This document shows, piece after piece, positions 21,528-31,092 of a stretch of 64,000 nt of DNA. The first letter of the stretch is position 1; every line of letters starts with the position of its first letter. The position numbers were made by a program, and so were the translations under genes. The stretch spans positions 18,572,572-18,636,571 of the forward strand of contig JABBOT010000080.1 in the NCBI GenBank assembly GCA_016165875.1, in the 5' to 3' direction. Under the pieces are notes generated by a model. The model was not told where the DNA came from and did not search any database. It was given only the letters and a program-made list of their open reading frames with translations. The DNA is from Acanthopleura granulata (Eukaryota > Mollusca > Polyplacophora > Chitonida > Chitonidae).

Positions 21528-24500
21528 ATGGTTTGTGTGTATGTTGTAGGACTGCCTCCTGTGATGTTCACCGGATGGTTTGTGTGTATGTTGTAGGACT
21601 GACTCCTGTGATGTTCACCTAATGGTTTGTGTGTGTGTTGTAGGACTGACTATTGTGATGCTCACCTGATGGTTTGTGTGTATGTTGTAGGACTGACTCC
21701 TGTGATGTTCACCTGATGGTTTGTGTGTATGTTGTAGTACTGACTATTGTGATGCTCACCTGATGGTTTGTGTGTATGTTGTAGGACTGACTCCTGTGAT
21801 GCCCACCTGATGGTTTGGGTGCAGGTTATAGGACTGACTGTTGTGATGTTCACCTGATGGTTTGTGTATGTTGTAGGACTGACTCCTGTGATGTTTACCT
21901 GATGGTTTTTGAGTATGTTGTAGGACTGACTCTTGTGATGTTCATCAGATGGTTTGTGTGTATGTCGTTGGACTGACTATTGTGATGCTCACCTGATGGT
22001 TTGTGTGTATGTTGTAGGACTGACTCCTGTGATGCTCACCTGATGGTTGGTGTGCAGGTTGTAGGACTGACTCCTGTGATGCCCACCTGATGGTTTGTGT
22101 GTATGTTGCTGGGCTCACTTTTGTGATATTCATCTAATCGTTTGTGTGTATGTTGTAGGACAGACTATTGTGATGTTCACCTGATGGTTTGTGTGTACGT
22201 TGTAGAACTGACTATTGTGATGTTCACCTGATGGTTTGTGTGTATGTTGTAGGACAGACTATTGTGATGTTCACCTGATGGTTTGTGTGTATGTTGTAGA
22301 ACTGACTATTGTGATGTTCACCTGATGGTTTGTGTGTATGTTGTAAGACTGACTATTGTGATGTTCACCTGATGGTTTGTGTGTATGTTGTAGGACTGAC
22401 TCCTGTGATGTTCACCTGATGGATTGTGTGTATGTTGTAGGACTGACTCCTGTGATGTTCACTTGATGGTTTGTGTGTATGTTGTAGGACTGACTCCTAT
22501 TATGCTCACCTGATGGTTTGTGTGTGTTGCAGGACTGACTCCTATTATGCTCACCTGATGGTTTGTGTGTATGTTGTAGGACTGACTATTGTGATGTTCA
22601 CCTGATGGTTTGTGTGTATGTTGTAGGACTGACTCCTGTGATGTTCACCTGATGGTTTGTGTGTATGTTGTAGGACTGACTATTGTGATGCTCAGCTGAT
22701 GGTTTGGGTGTATGTTGTAGGACTGACTATTGTGATGTTCACCTGATGGTTTGTGTGTGTGTTGTAGGACTGACTCCTGTGATGCTCACCTGATGGTTTG
22801 TGTGCAGGTTGTTGGACTGACTCCTGTGCTGTTCACCTGATGGTTTTTGTGTATGTTGTAGGACTGACTATTGTGATGCTCACCCGATGGTTTGTGTGTA
22901 TGTTGTAGGACTGACTCCTGTGATGTTCACCTGATGGTTTGTGTGTATGTTGTAGGACTGACTATTGTGATGCTCACCCGATGGTTTGTGTGTATGTTGT
23001 AGGACTGACTCCTGTGATGTTCACCTGATGGTTTGTGTGTATGTTGTAGTACTGACTATTGTGATGCTCACCTGATGGTTTGGGTGCAGGTTATAGGACT
23101 GACTGTTGTGATGTTCACCTGATGGTTTGTGTGTATGTTGTAGGACTGACTATTGTGATGCTCACCCGATGGTTTGTGTGTATGTTGTAGGACTGACTCC
23201 TGTGATGTTCACCTGATGGTTTGTGTGTATGTTGTAGTACTGACTATTGTGATGCTCACCTGATGGTTTGTGTGTATGTTGTAGGACTGACTCCTGTGAT
23301 GCCCACCTGATGGTTTGGGTGCAGGTTATAGGACTGACTGTAGTGATGTTCACCTGATGGTTTGTGTATGTTGTAAGACTGACTATTGTGATGCTCAGCT
23401 GATGGTTTGTGTGTATGTTGTAGGACTGAAAATTGTGATGTTCACCTGATGGTTTGTGTGTGTGTTGTAGGACTGACTCCTGTGATGCTCACCTGATGGT
23501 TTGTGTGCAGGTTGTAGGACTGACTCCTGTGATGTTCACCTGATGGTTTGTGTATGTTGTAGGACTGACTCCTGTGATGTTTACCTGATGGTTTTTGAGT
23601 ATGTTGTAGGACTGACTCTTGTGATGTTCACCTCATGGTTTGTGTGTATGTTGTAGTACTGACTATTGTGATGCTCACCCGATGGTTTGTGTGTATGTTG
23701 TAGGACTGACTCCTGTGATGTTCACCTGATGGTTTGTGTGTATGTTGTAGTACTGACTATTGTGATGTTCACCTGATGGTTTGTGTGTATGTTGTAGGGA
23801 TGACTGTTGTGATCTTCATCCGATGGTTTGTGTGTGTGTTGTAGGACTGACTCCTGTGATGCTCACCTGATGGTTTGTGTGCAGGTTGTAGGACTGACTC
23901 CTGTGCTGTTCACCTGATGGTTTGTGTATGTTGTAGGACTGACTCCTGTGATGTTTACCTGATGGTTTTTGTGTATGTTGTAGGACTGACTCCTGTGATG
24001 TTCACCTGATGGTTTGTGTGTATGTTGTAGTACTGACTATTGTGATGCTCACCCGATGGTTTGTGTGTATGTTGTAGGACTGACTCCTGTGATGTTCACC
24101 TGATGGTTTGTGTGTATGTTGTAGTACTGACTATTGTGATGCTCACCTGATGGTTTGTGTGTATGTTGTAGGACTGACTCCTGTGATGCCCACCTGATGG
24201 TTTGGGTGCAGGTTATAGGACTGACTGTTGTGATGTTCACCTGATGGTTTGTGTATGTTGTAGGACTGACTATTGTGATGCTCAGCTGATGGTTTGTGTG
24301 TATGTTGTAGAACTGACTATTGTGATGTTTACCTGATGGTTTGTGTGTGTGTTGTAGGACTGACTCCTGTGATGCTCACCTGATGGTTTGTGTGCAGGTT
24401 GTAGGACTGACTCCTGTGCTGTTCACCTGATGGTTTGTGTATGTTGTAGGACTGACTCCTGTGATGTTTACCTGATGGTTTTTGTGTATGTTGTAGGACT

Positions 24501-24962
24501 GACTCCTGTGATGTTCACCTCATGGTTTGTGTGTGTGTTGTAGGACTGACTCCTGTGCTGTTCACCTCATGGTTTGTGTGTATGTTGTAGGACTGACTAT
24601 TGTGATGCTCACCTGATGGTTTGTGTGTATGTTGTAGGACTGACTCCTGTGATGTTCACCTCATGGTTTGTGTGTATGTTGTATTGTTGACTGTTTTGAT
24701 GTTCCAGTGATGGTTTGTGTGTATGTTGTAAGACTGACTCCTGTGCTATTCACCTGATGGTTTGTGTATGTTGTAGGACTGACTACTGCGATGTTCACCT
24801 CATGGTTTGTGTGTATGTTGTAGGACTGATTCCTGTGATGCTCACCTGATGGTTTGTGTGTATGTTGTAGGACTGACTCCTGTGATGCTCACCTGATGGT
24901 TTGTGTATGTTGTAGGACTGACTCCTGTGATAATCATCTTATGTTTGGTTTGTATGTTGTAG
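21528..24962 (+). repeat. 47-bp minisatellite carrying a splice-acceptor motif, about 70-75 units
   Basis: The consensus unit is made of ATGGTTTGTGTGTATGTTGTAG, given here as ATGGTTTGTGTG plus TATGTTGTAG, then GACTGACTCCTGTGATG and TTCACCTG. Unit lengths vary slightly, with shorter units lacking GTGT. The last, degenerate unit merges into the real acceptor of the CRAL-TRIO exon: TTTGGTTTGTATGTTGTAG|GATTGACTCTG. The repeat therefore looks like an amplification of that intron/exon boundary. It is not a multiple of 3 and contains stops, so it is not coding. Confidence 0.93.
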
Positions 24963-25621
24963 GATTGACTCTGCCTGCCTGTAACCCCAAACTCGGCTAC
25001 GGCGTCACACAAATCATGGCGTCTCACTACCCAGAGCGGCTCGAAATGGTCATTTGCATAAATCATAACCCAGTGTTTCAAGGTATATGGAAAGCCATCA
25101 AAGTTTTCCTTCATGCTAACACCATCAGCAAAATGAAGCTGATACGGTCCAAAGACAAGATTCTCCAGACATTTCAGAGATATTTTCCTGAGGAGTTAAC
25201 CACGTGGTTATTGGACGAAATCAGCCTAAACAAGCGGCACCCGTTGCCGGGAGCACAGGTGACCTTCTGGCAGAAGCCGGCAGCAATATCCGCTTACGAC
25301 CCGCGGGGTTGTCCGTCTTATGTGACTCGGTTTATAGACACTTTTGTCGCTGACAAAGGGCGGAAGAATCCCACTGGCCAGGGTGACCACAGGCCTCACA
25401 CAAACATAGTGGATTCCATACAGGGCACCGTAAAGGAAGTGGCGCTGTCCCCAGAAGAGTTGGCCGAGAGAGAAGTGACGCGCTGTTTGGGGCTGAAGGA
25501 ATCGTCAGCTCGTCTGCCAGTGGAAGACACAGATCATGGCGGGATTGACATTGATGAGGAGGAAACTGAGATAGGCGAAGCTTTTAGGATTCCGAAAGGT
25601 GCGGCGTCCTTGAATATGTGA
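24963..25621 (+). CDS. Terminal exon of a CRAL-TRIO (Sec14-like) lipid-binding protein
   Basis: The exon starts after TATGTTGTAG at 24,961-24,962. Its first two bases complete a Gly codon (phase 1), restoring the G of the family's DxxG(L/I)T segment. It then encodes 218 residues and TGA. The motif HYPERLEMVICINHNPVFQG followed by IWKAIKVFLHANTISKMKLI matches the second half of the CRAL-TRIO fold (YPERLxxxxxINxPxxFxxxWKxxKPFL). PLPGAQVTFWQKP and an acidic, Pro-poor tail (IDIDEEETE) follow. Proteins of this type bind or transfer phosphoinositides or other small lipids. The N-terminal CRAL-TRIO half is absent, and the duplication model places the 5' exons left of the window, joined to the copy-A version. 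The frame is intact, so decay has barely begun, or it is spliced from an unseen promoter. Confidence 0.85.
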
Positions 25622-25740
25622 ACTGCAGTGATAAATGTTATCGATCTTTTCTATCCAGCAAACCCTGCAGTCGGCGTCGTCCAACTTACCGTCAAATGTT
25701 CAACTCGTCAGTCAGAAGAAAAGGGCATTAACTGGCTGTA

Positions 25741-25746
25741 AATAAA
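25741..25746 (+). terminator. Poly(A) signal AATAAA of the CRAL-TRIO exon
   Basis: A canonical AATAAA lies 119 nt after the stop, followed by a T-rich and TG-containing stretch. This supports 24,963-25,621 as the terminal exon. Confidence 0.7.
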
Positions 25747-26883
25747 TTGCTGCTCCATGAGTGTTTTGGTCTTTTACAACCTCGAGCTTTGGCATTATAA
25801 ATGACAAAAAGAAAATCAGTGAATACAATAGACGTCATCAGATGTGATTTTGCATCCCGATTTCAGGTGCGAAGAAGATTAAGATTTTTTTCTTCGCAGG
25901 CGGCTTTTAAACGCAGTGTTAAACGGTTAACTGGTATAATGAGCTGATTGATCGCTTCAATCAACACTGCATTTCCGACAACGAATCTTTGACTGGAATA
26001 CTTGGCTTTATATTACAGCCCTTTTCATTTTAATTTTTGCCATGTGCTGAAATTCAGAGCTTATGCAATTCTTCTTGCCATTTTCTAATTCCATGCATTG
26101 TTTCTCGGCAATTTGTTCTTCCCACATGCCATGCAGGGGGAAATGAAGGACTCACTGTTAATTTTCAACACGTTCAACGAGATCCGCTATTTACATGGTG
26201 GCATTTAAATGCGAAACCCGAGTATCTCTGGAGACAGCCTCACTTTGTAGGACTCGGCTTTCCTCTCGCCCAATTAGGGCAAACCACGTACTAATATTAA
26301 TTTGGGATTACATACATATATACCGTACAGCGCAGTTATGATGCTGGTCTCACTTGAGCGGCCTCCCTTGCTCCCATGGCTAAAGACCTGCATGGCTCGC
26401 TGCACCTATCACGCCCTTAACCGATGAGGTCGTGTGTTCGAATCCAGCCCTTGCTATTTCGGCTGCAGCTTAAGGTCCAATGTTTGTCAGTTACCTGACA
26501 ACTCTCTGTGGTTTACTCCGGCCACTCAGGATTCCTTTCATCCACTTTCCTCCATAATTTCACAACAGCATATTTAAGTCGGACAATTTCATACAGAACA
26601 CATATCAAAATCTTTTGACATTAGGAAAATTTTTTTTTTAACATGCTTATAAACTGTCTAAATAAATCCATCCAAAATGAAAATCATCATTTTCCGTGCA
26701 GCAAATTAGGAAATTTCCTTCTACTTGATTTGTATTCGTTTCTTTTCAAGAGAATGTCCTCGCTCTTTCAAAATGGGGAAATTCCACCTAACAGACAACC
26801 ATGTTTCATTCTATACTTGAAAATAGCCATCTGAATAGTTATATTAACTGACTTCCTTATACTGCAGAATTTTCAATGGTAGA
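25747..26883. other. Non-coding spacer with a SINE
   Basis: This lies between the CRAL-TRIO 3' end and the ASTE1-like pseudogene. It should be duplicated left of the window. Apart from the SINE listed next, nothing recognisable was seen. Confidence 0.6.
26335..26560 (+). mobile_element. tRNA-like SINE
   Basis: TGGTCTCACTTGAGCGGCC is followed by GAGGTCGTGTGTTCGAATCC, which contains a good pol III B box (TGTTCGAATCC). The downstream body includes CTGACAACTCTCTGTGG and TTTACTCCGGCCACTCAGG, which I associate with molluscan interspersed repeats. Ends and target-site duplication were not resolved. Confidence 0.6.
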
Positions 26884-28290
26884 AGTCCGCTCCACTTCAA
26901 GAGACACCTACACCTCCTGACAACACGGATGAAGCGGCGAACCTCTCAGTCGCATCTCTGAAAGAAACAAGCCAGGTAAGACTCGAGTCAGGAGGTCTCT
27001 GCACAAATTGTACAAAAACGATCCACTGAAGAATACTTCAGGGTTCGCATCCAAGAATGGTCGGCCGAGAAGCTTATTCACGTACTTAGCCATCAACAGG
27101 CATGCTTAGAAGTTGTATAACACGCTGTTGATCATGAAATGGAGGGGTGTCAAAATCTCCAAACTGCTGTTTAAGCCATGCAGCTATTGACGATAACTGA
27201 TCTGAAATGAGGACCCCATACCTAGCCGAATTATGCTATGACTTGAGCTAACAGCAAGAGCACAGGTTCGCTTATCAATGTTGTGCGGAACGTAAAGATA
27301 TATGAAACAAACTAAAAGAGGAGAATCCGCCACATTCGACTCTCTTTCAAAACATAATACATGCAATGTATAAGATTACTAATTCAGACATAGTGGAGAA
27401 CATCTCTTCTTTTAAGCCAAGACTTTCAAAAAAGAGTTTTTTCTTGAACCTCTATTCCTTCTGCGCAATTCCATCAGCCCTGGAAATCTCCCAAACTGTG
27501 TTAGATGAACGCATAGTGCGAAATAAAATTTCTTGCAGTCCGTACCGCCCCTGTGGTATCCCCCGACGAACCAGGCTCTAACGTCCTCTGGATCTTCACC
27601 GACTCCTCTGTCCAGATCATTCTTGAGCAGAATCCCATTGAGGACTGCTCGGAGTTCGTCCGAACATGTCCAGGCTGAATGACTAGGGTTATGTTCCACC
27701 TGACACTGTAGGAAGGTACTGTGGAGTGTTATGACGTGGATCATGAAGGCAATTCCGCCTGACCCACTTTAGACTCCAGCAACACGGGGAGCTCAGAGCC
27801 ATTATAACCCTTCAGACAGGCGGGTCCCTGAAAATCCTTACGCCGCCTTTCAAAGGATTTTGTGTTTCTCTGTACCCTTCCAGTGATAGGGGAACTTTCT
27901 TTCTTTTCTCCCCTGTAAAACTTCATCAATTCCTCCTTGGCATTTGTTGAGTTATCAAAAGACACCAATCAGCTAAACAGTTTTACGAACTTTTGAGGCC
28001 TTGGACGAGGGGTGCAGAGCCGGATGGTTTTTGGCATGTTCAGTTCATCCAGAAAACTCTTGAGTTCACCACACTGGATGAAGTCATTGCCTAACAGCAG
28101 CTACAAGCGCCACCTTACTGTTGGTCAATCTCATAGAGGTATTTAACACATGGTCAACGTGGTAGAATTTACATCGCAAGAAACCGAGCCTTCTGCGTGG
28201 TATCTTTAGAAAATTTAAATCCAGATAATCCAGTGGAATGTATTCAAATGTAACAGTCACTGCTGGCAGGCCTTCCCACTAGGAAGCCAG
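26884..28290 (-). pseudogene. Decayed ASTE1-like nuclease gene (copy B)
   Basis: Read from 28,290 downwards, disconnected frames align in order with the intact ASTE1. They cover the SDFYIFD/FYHVD region, the LKGYNGSELP segment (27,741-27,968), the TFLQCQVEH and SAWTCS segment (27,412-27,744), and NKLLGRPFLDANPE through LRGSPLHPC (26,908-27,096). The first 150 or so residues, including the DGSN motif, are missing. The frame is broken many times, and a 14-bp deletion near 28,247 relative to copy A adds another break. The distance from the intact gene is greater than between the two intact genes, so this is an older paralogue. Confidence 0.88.
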
Positions 28291-28926
28291 CATGGAGTAA
28301 ACAAACAGATTGTGGGACACCAATATCTAATCAACGGCTCAGGAACGTCCAAATGAAGGCATCAGATCACAAAGAGACTTGGATTCAATCCCATTCTCGG
28401 GCAGGGGAATTTCCAGATTCTCTTGCTTCCTTTATTCTAGGTAAATTGCTGGAAATAATGTGTTGTATTGCATAAGGAGTGCCGGAGACCACTTCCCCCA
28501 TTAAGATATGTGTCACACCAAGAGAAGATCAGCAGTATAACTTGCCATTGGTGGATGACTTATTCTGGGCACAGCAGTTTCCTCCACCGGAAATATACTT
28601 GCTAATCTAAAGTGAAAAATTCTCGAACATGATATCAAACTAACATGAAAAAAAAATATATTATCAGACGCCATTAATCTTCTTCGTCAGCGAATGTCTC
28701 ATATCCAGGACGTTTAAGTAATTCAGTAAATATATATACTTTTGATCGTCGATAATTTCCACAAGATGTACCTAACTAACACATTCTGCACTTAACTGGG
28801 ACAGTCTCTTCCAACTGGAACAATTTCGTTGAACGACTATATCAGTTTTTCTTCAACATTTACATTTCACTCAAATTTTAAAAGTGTTCTGTCTGCAGCT
28901 TCTAGCTCAGGAGCCAGTTACTGGCA
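28291..28926. other. Downstream flank of ASTE1 copy B
   Basis: This is the counterpart of 397-1,044. A possible minus-strand AATAAA (TTTATT on plus) lies at 28,431-28,436. The possible alternative last exon is at 28,674-28,775. Confidence 0.5.
28674..28775 (-). other. Possible alternative last exon of ASTE1 (copy B)
   Basis: This is the same 33-codon frame as at 792-893, with Ser-to-Asn and Gly-to-Arg changes (CGNYRRSK) and the identical ending GYETFADEED plus stop. The acceptor-like GTTAG is conserved. Splicing is not proven. Confidence 0.25.
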
Positions 28927-31092
28927 TTAGTCAGAGTCTTCTTCAACAGACAATAATGCAAATCTGTTCTGTAAGCCACAGCAAGCTTCAAACATCACCT
29001 TCCCCCTTCTGCGGTCCTTGTCATCGACGTCTACATCCACCGGCATTTCTTCAACAGTCTCTGAGCTTCTCTTGGGTTTCCTTACCTTAGACCCCTTTCT
29101 CTGTTTGACACTCCCTCGTCTCTGTATGGGCTCTTCGTCGGGACTTAAGTTCCTCAGGATCAGTTCCTCCAAACCCTGATAACAGCGATGAAGTGGCGAA
29201 CCTCTCATCAGCATTTCGGACAAGAACAGGTCAGGTAATGGTCGAGTCAGAAGAGTCCTGCTCAAGTTGTACAAAAATGACCCATTGAAAAATTTTTCAG
29301 GGTTCGCGTCCTGAACAGGGTGACCTAGAAGTTTATTTAAGTACTTGACCATGAGAAAGCAAGCTTGGAATTGGGAAAACCCGTGAATAATCTCTGCGTT
29401 TATAGGGCTTCTGTGATTATGAACTGGTTTCAATGCGAACTTCCCCAGGTTGGCTTTTAACCCTTGTAACTGAGCATCAGTACTTGACACGATCGAAGAT
29501 TCCAAGTCTAACTGGTACACCCCGTCTGATGACTCATTAACCGGTGTACATATCATTTTATTCCCGCTCTGTTTGACAAAAAGATAAACCAAGCAAACCA
29601 ACAGAGACTTCACATGGGAGTCTGTTACCTTCGGGACTGACTCTCTCATCCAGAATATAACACAGCTAACGTACAACGTCAAAGTTGGAGACAAAGGTGA
29701 GAGAGAGGCCTGGTTCAACGCAAGACACTCAAAGAGCAGCTGTTTACCCACAATCTTTTCCATGCCTGACAACTGAGTCAGTCCTGGTAACAGTCCATAA
29801 TCTTGCAACATTAGACAAGGACTAAGAAAAGATTTCCTACAGTTTCTGATATCACGACTATATTCTTCGACCATTGCATTTCTCTTGCTCTCAACCTGCT
29901 TGCAATTTATTTCCTCCAAATCATCCTTGAGGAGGATGCCATAGAGAACAGCACGGATATTTTCCGAGCATGTCCAGGCAGAAGGACTTTGTGTATGTTC
30001 CACCTGACAATGTAGGAAGGTGCGGTGGAGTGTGATGATGTTGATCATGAAGACTGGCAATTCCGCCTGACGCACTTTGGACACCAGCCACCCGGGTAGC
30101 TCAGAGCCATTGTAACCCTTCAGATGCGTGGGTGCATGAAAATCACCCCCCTTTTCAAAGAATCTTGCAAGGTCAAAATCAGATTTTATGTGCCTGTAGC
30201 AATTGACAGACATCCTTATCTGTTCCCTCATCTTTACATGTTCGCTAGCATTCAAGAGCTTGACGATTTCCTCTTCAGCCCTTTCTGGGTGGTCAAGACA
30301 TGCCAGCCAGTGGAACAGTTTTATGAGTTTGTGATATCCTTGATTTTGCGTTGTTTTCCTAAGGTCTTTTGGCATGCTAAGCTTGGCGAGAAATCTTTCC
30401 ATGACATCTCGTTCAATGAAGTCATTCCCTAGGACAACTGCTGCTAACGGCAAATTATTCTTTGTCAAGCCTTCGAAGCTCTTAACAAAGTTGTCTACAT
30501 GGTAAAACTGACAGGGCAGATAGCAGTATTCCTTGTCTGAGCTCTCCGTTGCTTCAAATGCCAGATAATCCATGGGAATGTACCCACCTGTGAGATCAAA
30601 TATGTAAAAGTCGCTGTCACAAGATAAGACTGGACAGCTCAACTCATTGGCCAGGAGAACAATCTGATCATCAGCTTCTTGGTCGCATGTCATGTGTGGA
30701 ATCTGAAGTTCATTCAACACAAAAATGAACGTGTCGTAGGCAAGCAAGGGGAGAATCTTGCCATGACCACCTTTGGCTATGGAGGCTGAACACAAAATCT
30801 TCTTAGTTGCTCTATCCACCACAGTTCCAAGCTTCCTGTCGTCACGGCTGTAGGCGCCATCAAACACCACATATGGCTGTATACCACAGGATAAGAAAGC
30901 CTGAAATACCTGGCGAATTCTTAAAGCAAAGACGTTGTAGTCGCCTCCATATGTGTCTGTCACATTATGATTGAAATGGATGAAGTGATAGAGGTTGCTT
31001 CCATCAATGATCAGCTTTGTGTCATGCAGCTCATGATCCAACAGCAAATCTGCATGATCATCAATGAAGCTGGTGAAGCCATGAATTCCCAT
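28927..31092 (-). CDS. ASTE1: Asteroid-like nuclease, copy B (XPG/FEN1-fold, PIN-like domain)
   Basis: A second intact 721-codon frame, starting MGIHGF. All acidic active-site motifs are kept: IIDGSN, VFDGAY, CDQEADDQ, SCDSDF and LGNDF. It differs from copy A by about 30 substitutions and no indels. Changes are denser in the first 400 residues and the basic C-terminal tail, while a central block of over 100 residues is identical. At SCGIQP copy B has Gly where copy A has Arg. Equal length, no stops and intact catalytic residues in both copies suggest that both are functional, or that the duplication is recent. The role is as for copy A: probable structure-specific DNA nuclease, nuclear. Confidence 0.93.
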   Translation of the reverse strand: MGIHGFTSFIDDHADLLLDHELHDTKLIIDGSNLYHFIHFNHNVTDTYGGDYNVFALRIRQVFQAFLSCGIQPYVVFDGAYSRDDRKLGTVVDRATKKILCSASIAKGGHGKILPLLAYDTFIFVLNELQIPHMTCDQEADDQIVLLANELSCPVLSCDSDFYIFDLTGGYIPMDYLAFEATESSDKEYCYLPCQFYHVDNFVKSFEGLTKNNLPLAAVVLGNDFIERDVMERFLAKLSMPKDLRKTTQNQGYHKLIKLFHWLACLDHPERAEEEIVKLLNASEHVKMREQIRMSVNCYRHIKSDFDLARFFEKGGDFHAPTHLKGYNGSELPGWLVSKVRQAELPVFMINIITLHRTFLHCQVEHTQSPSAWTCSENIRAVLYGILLKDDLEEINCKQVESKRNAMVEEYSRDIRNCRKSFLSPCLMLQDYGLLPGLTQLSGMEKIVGKQLLFECLALNQASLSPLSPTLTLYVSCVIFWMRESVPKVTDSHVKSLLVCLVYLFVKQSGNKMICTPVNESSDGVYQLDLESSIVSSTDAQLQGLKANLGKFALKPVHNHRSPINAEIIHGFSQFQACFLMVKYLNKLLGHPVQDANPEKFFNGSFLYNLSRTLLTRPLPDLFLSEMLMRGSPLHRCYQGLEELILRNLSPDEEPIQRRGSVKQRKGSKVRKPKRSSETVEEMPVDVDVDDKDRRRGKVMFEACCGLQNRFALLSVEEDSD

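Noticed and set aside
21528..24854. Regularly spaced repeats that might be read as a CRISPR-like array or repeat protein
   Set aside because: Units are contiguous without unique spacers, the setting is a eukaryotic intron, and the 47-bp period shifts frame and contains stops.
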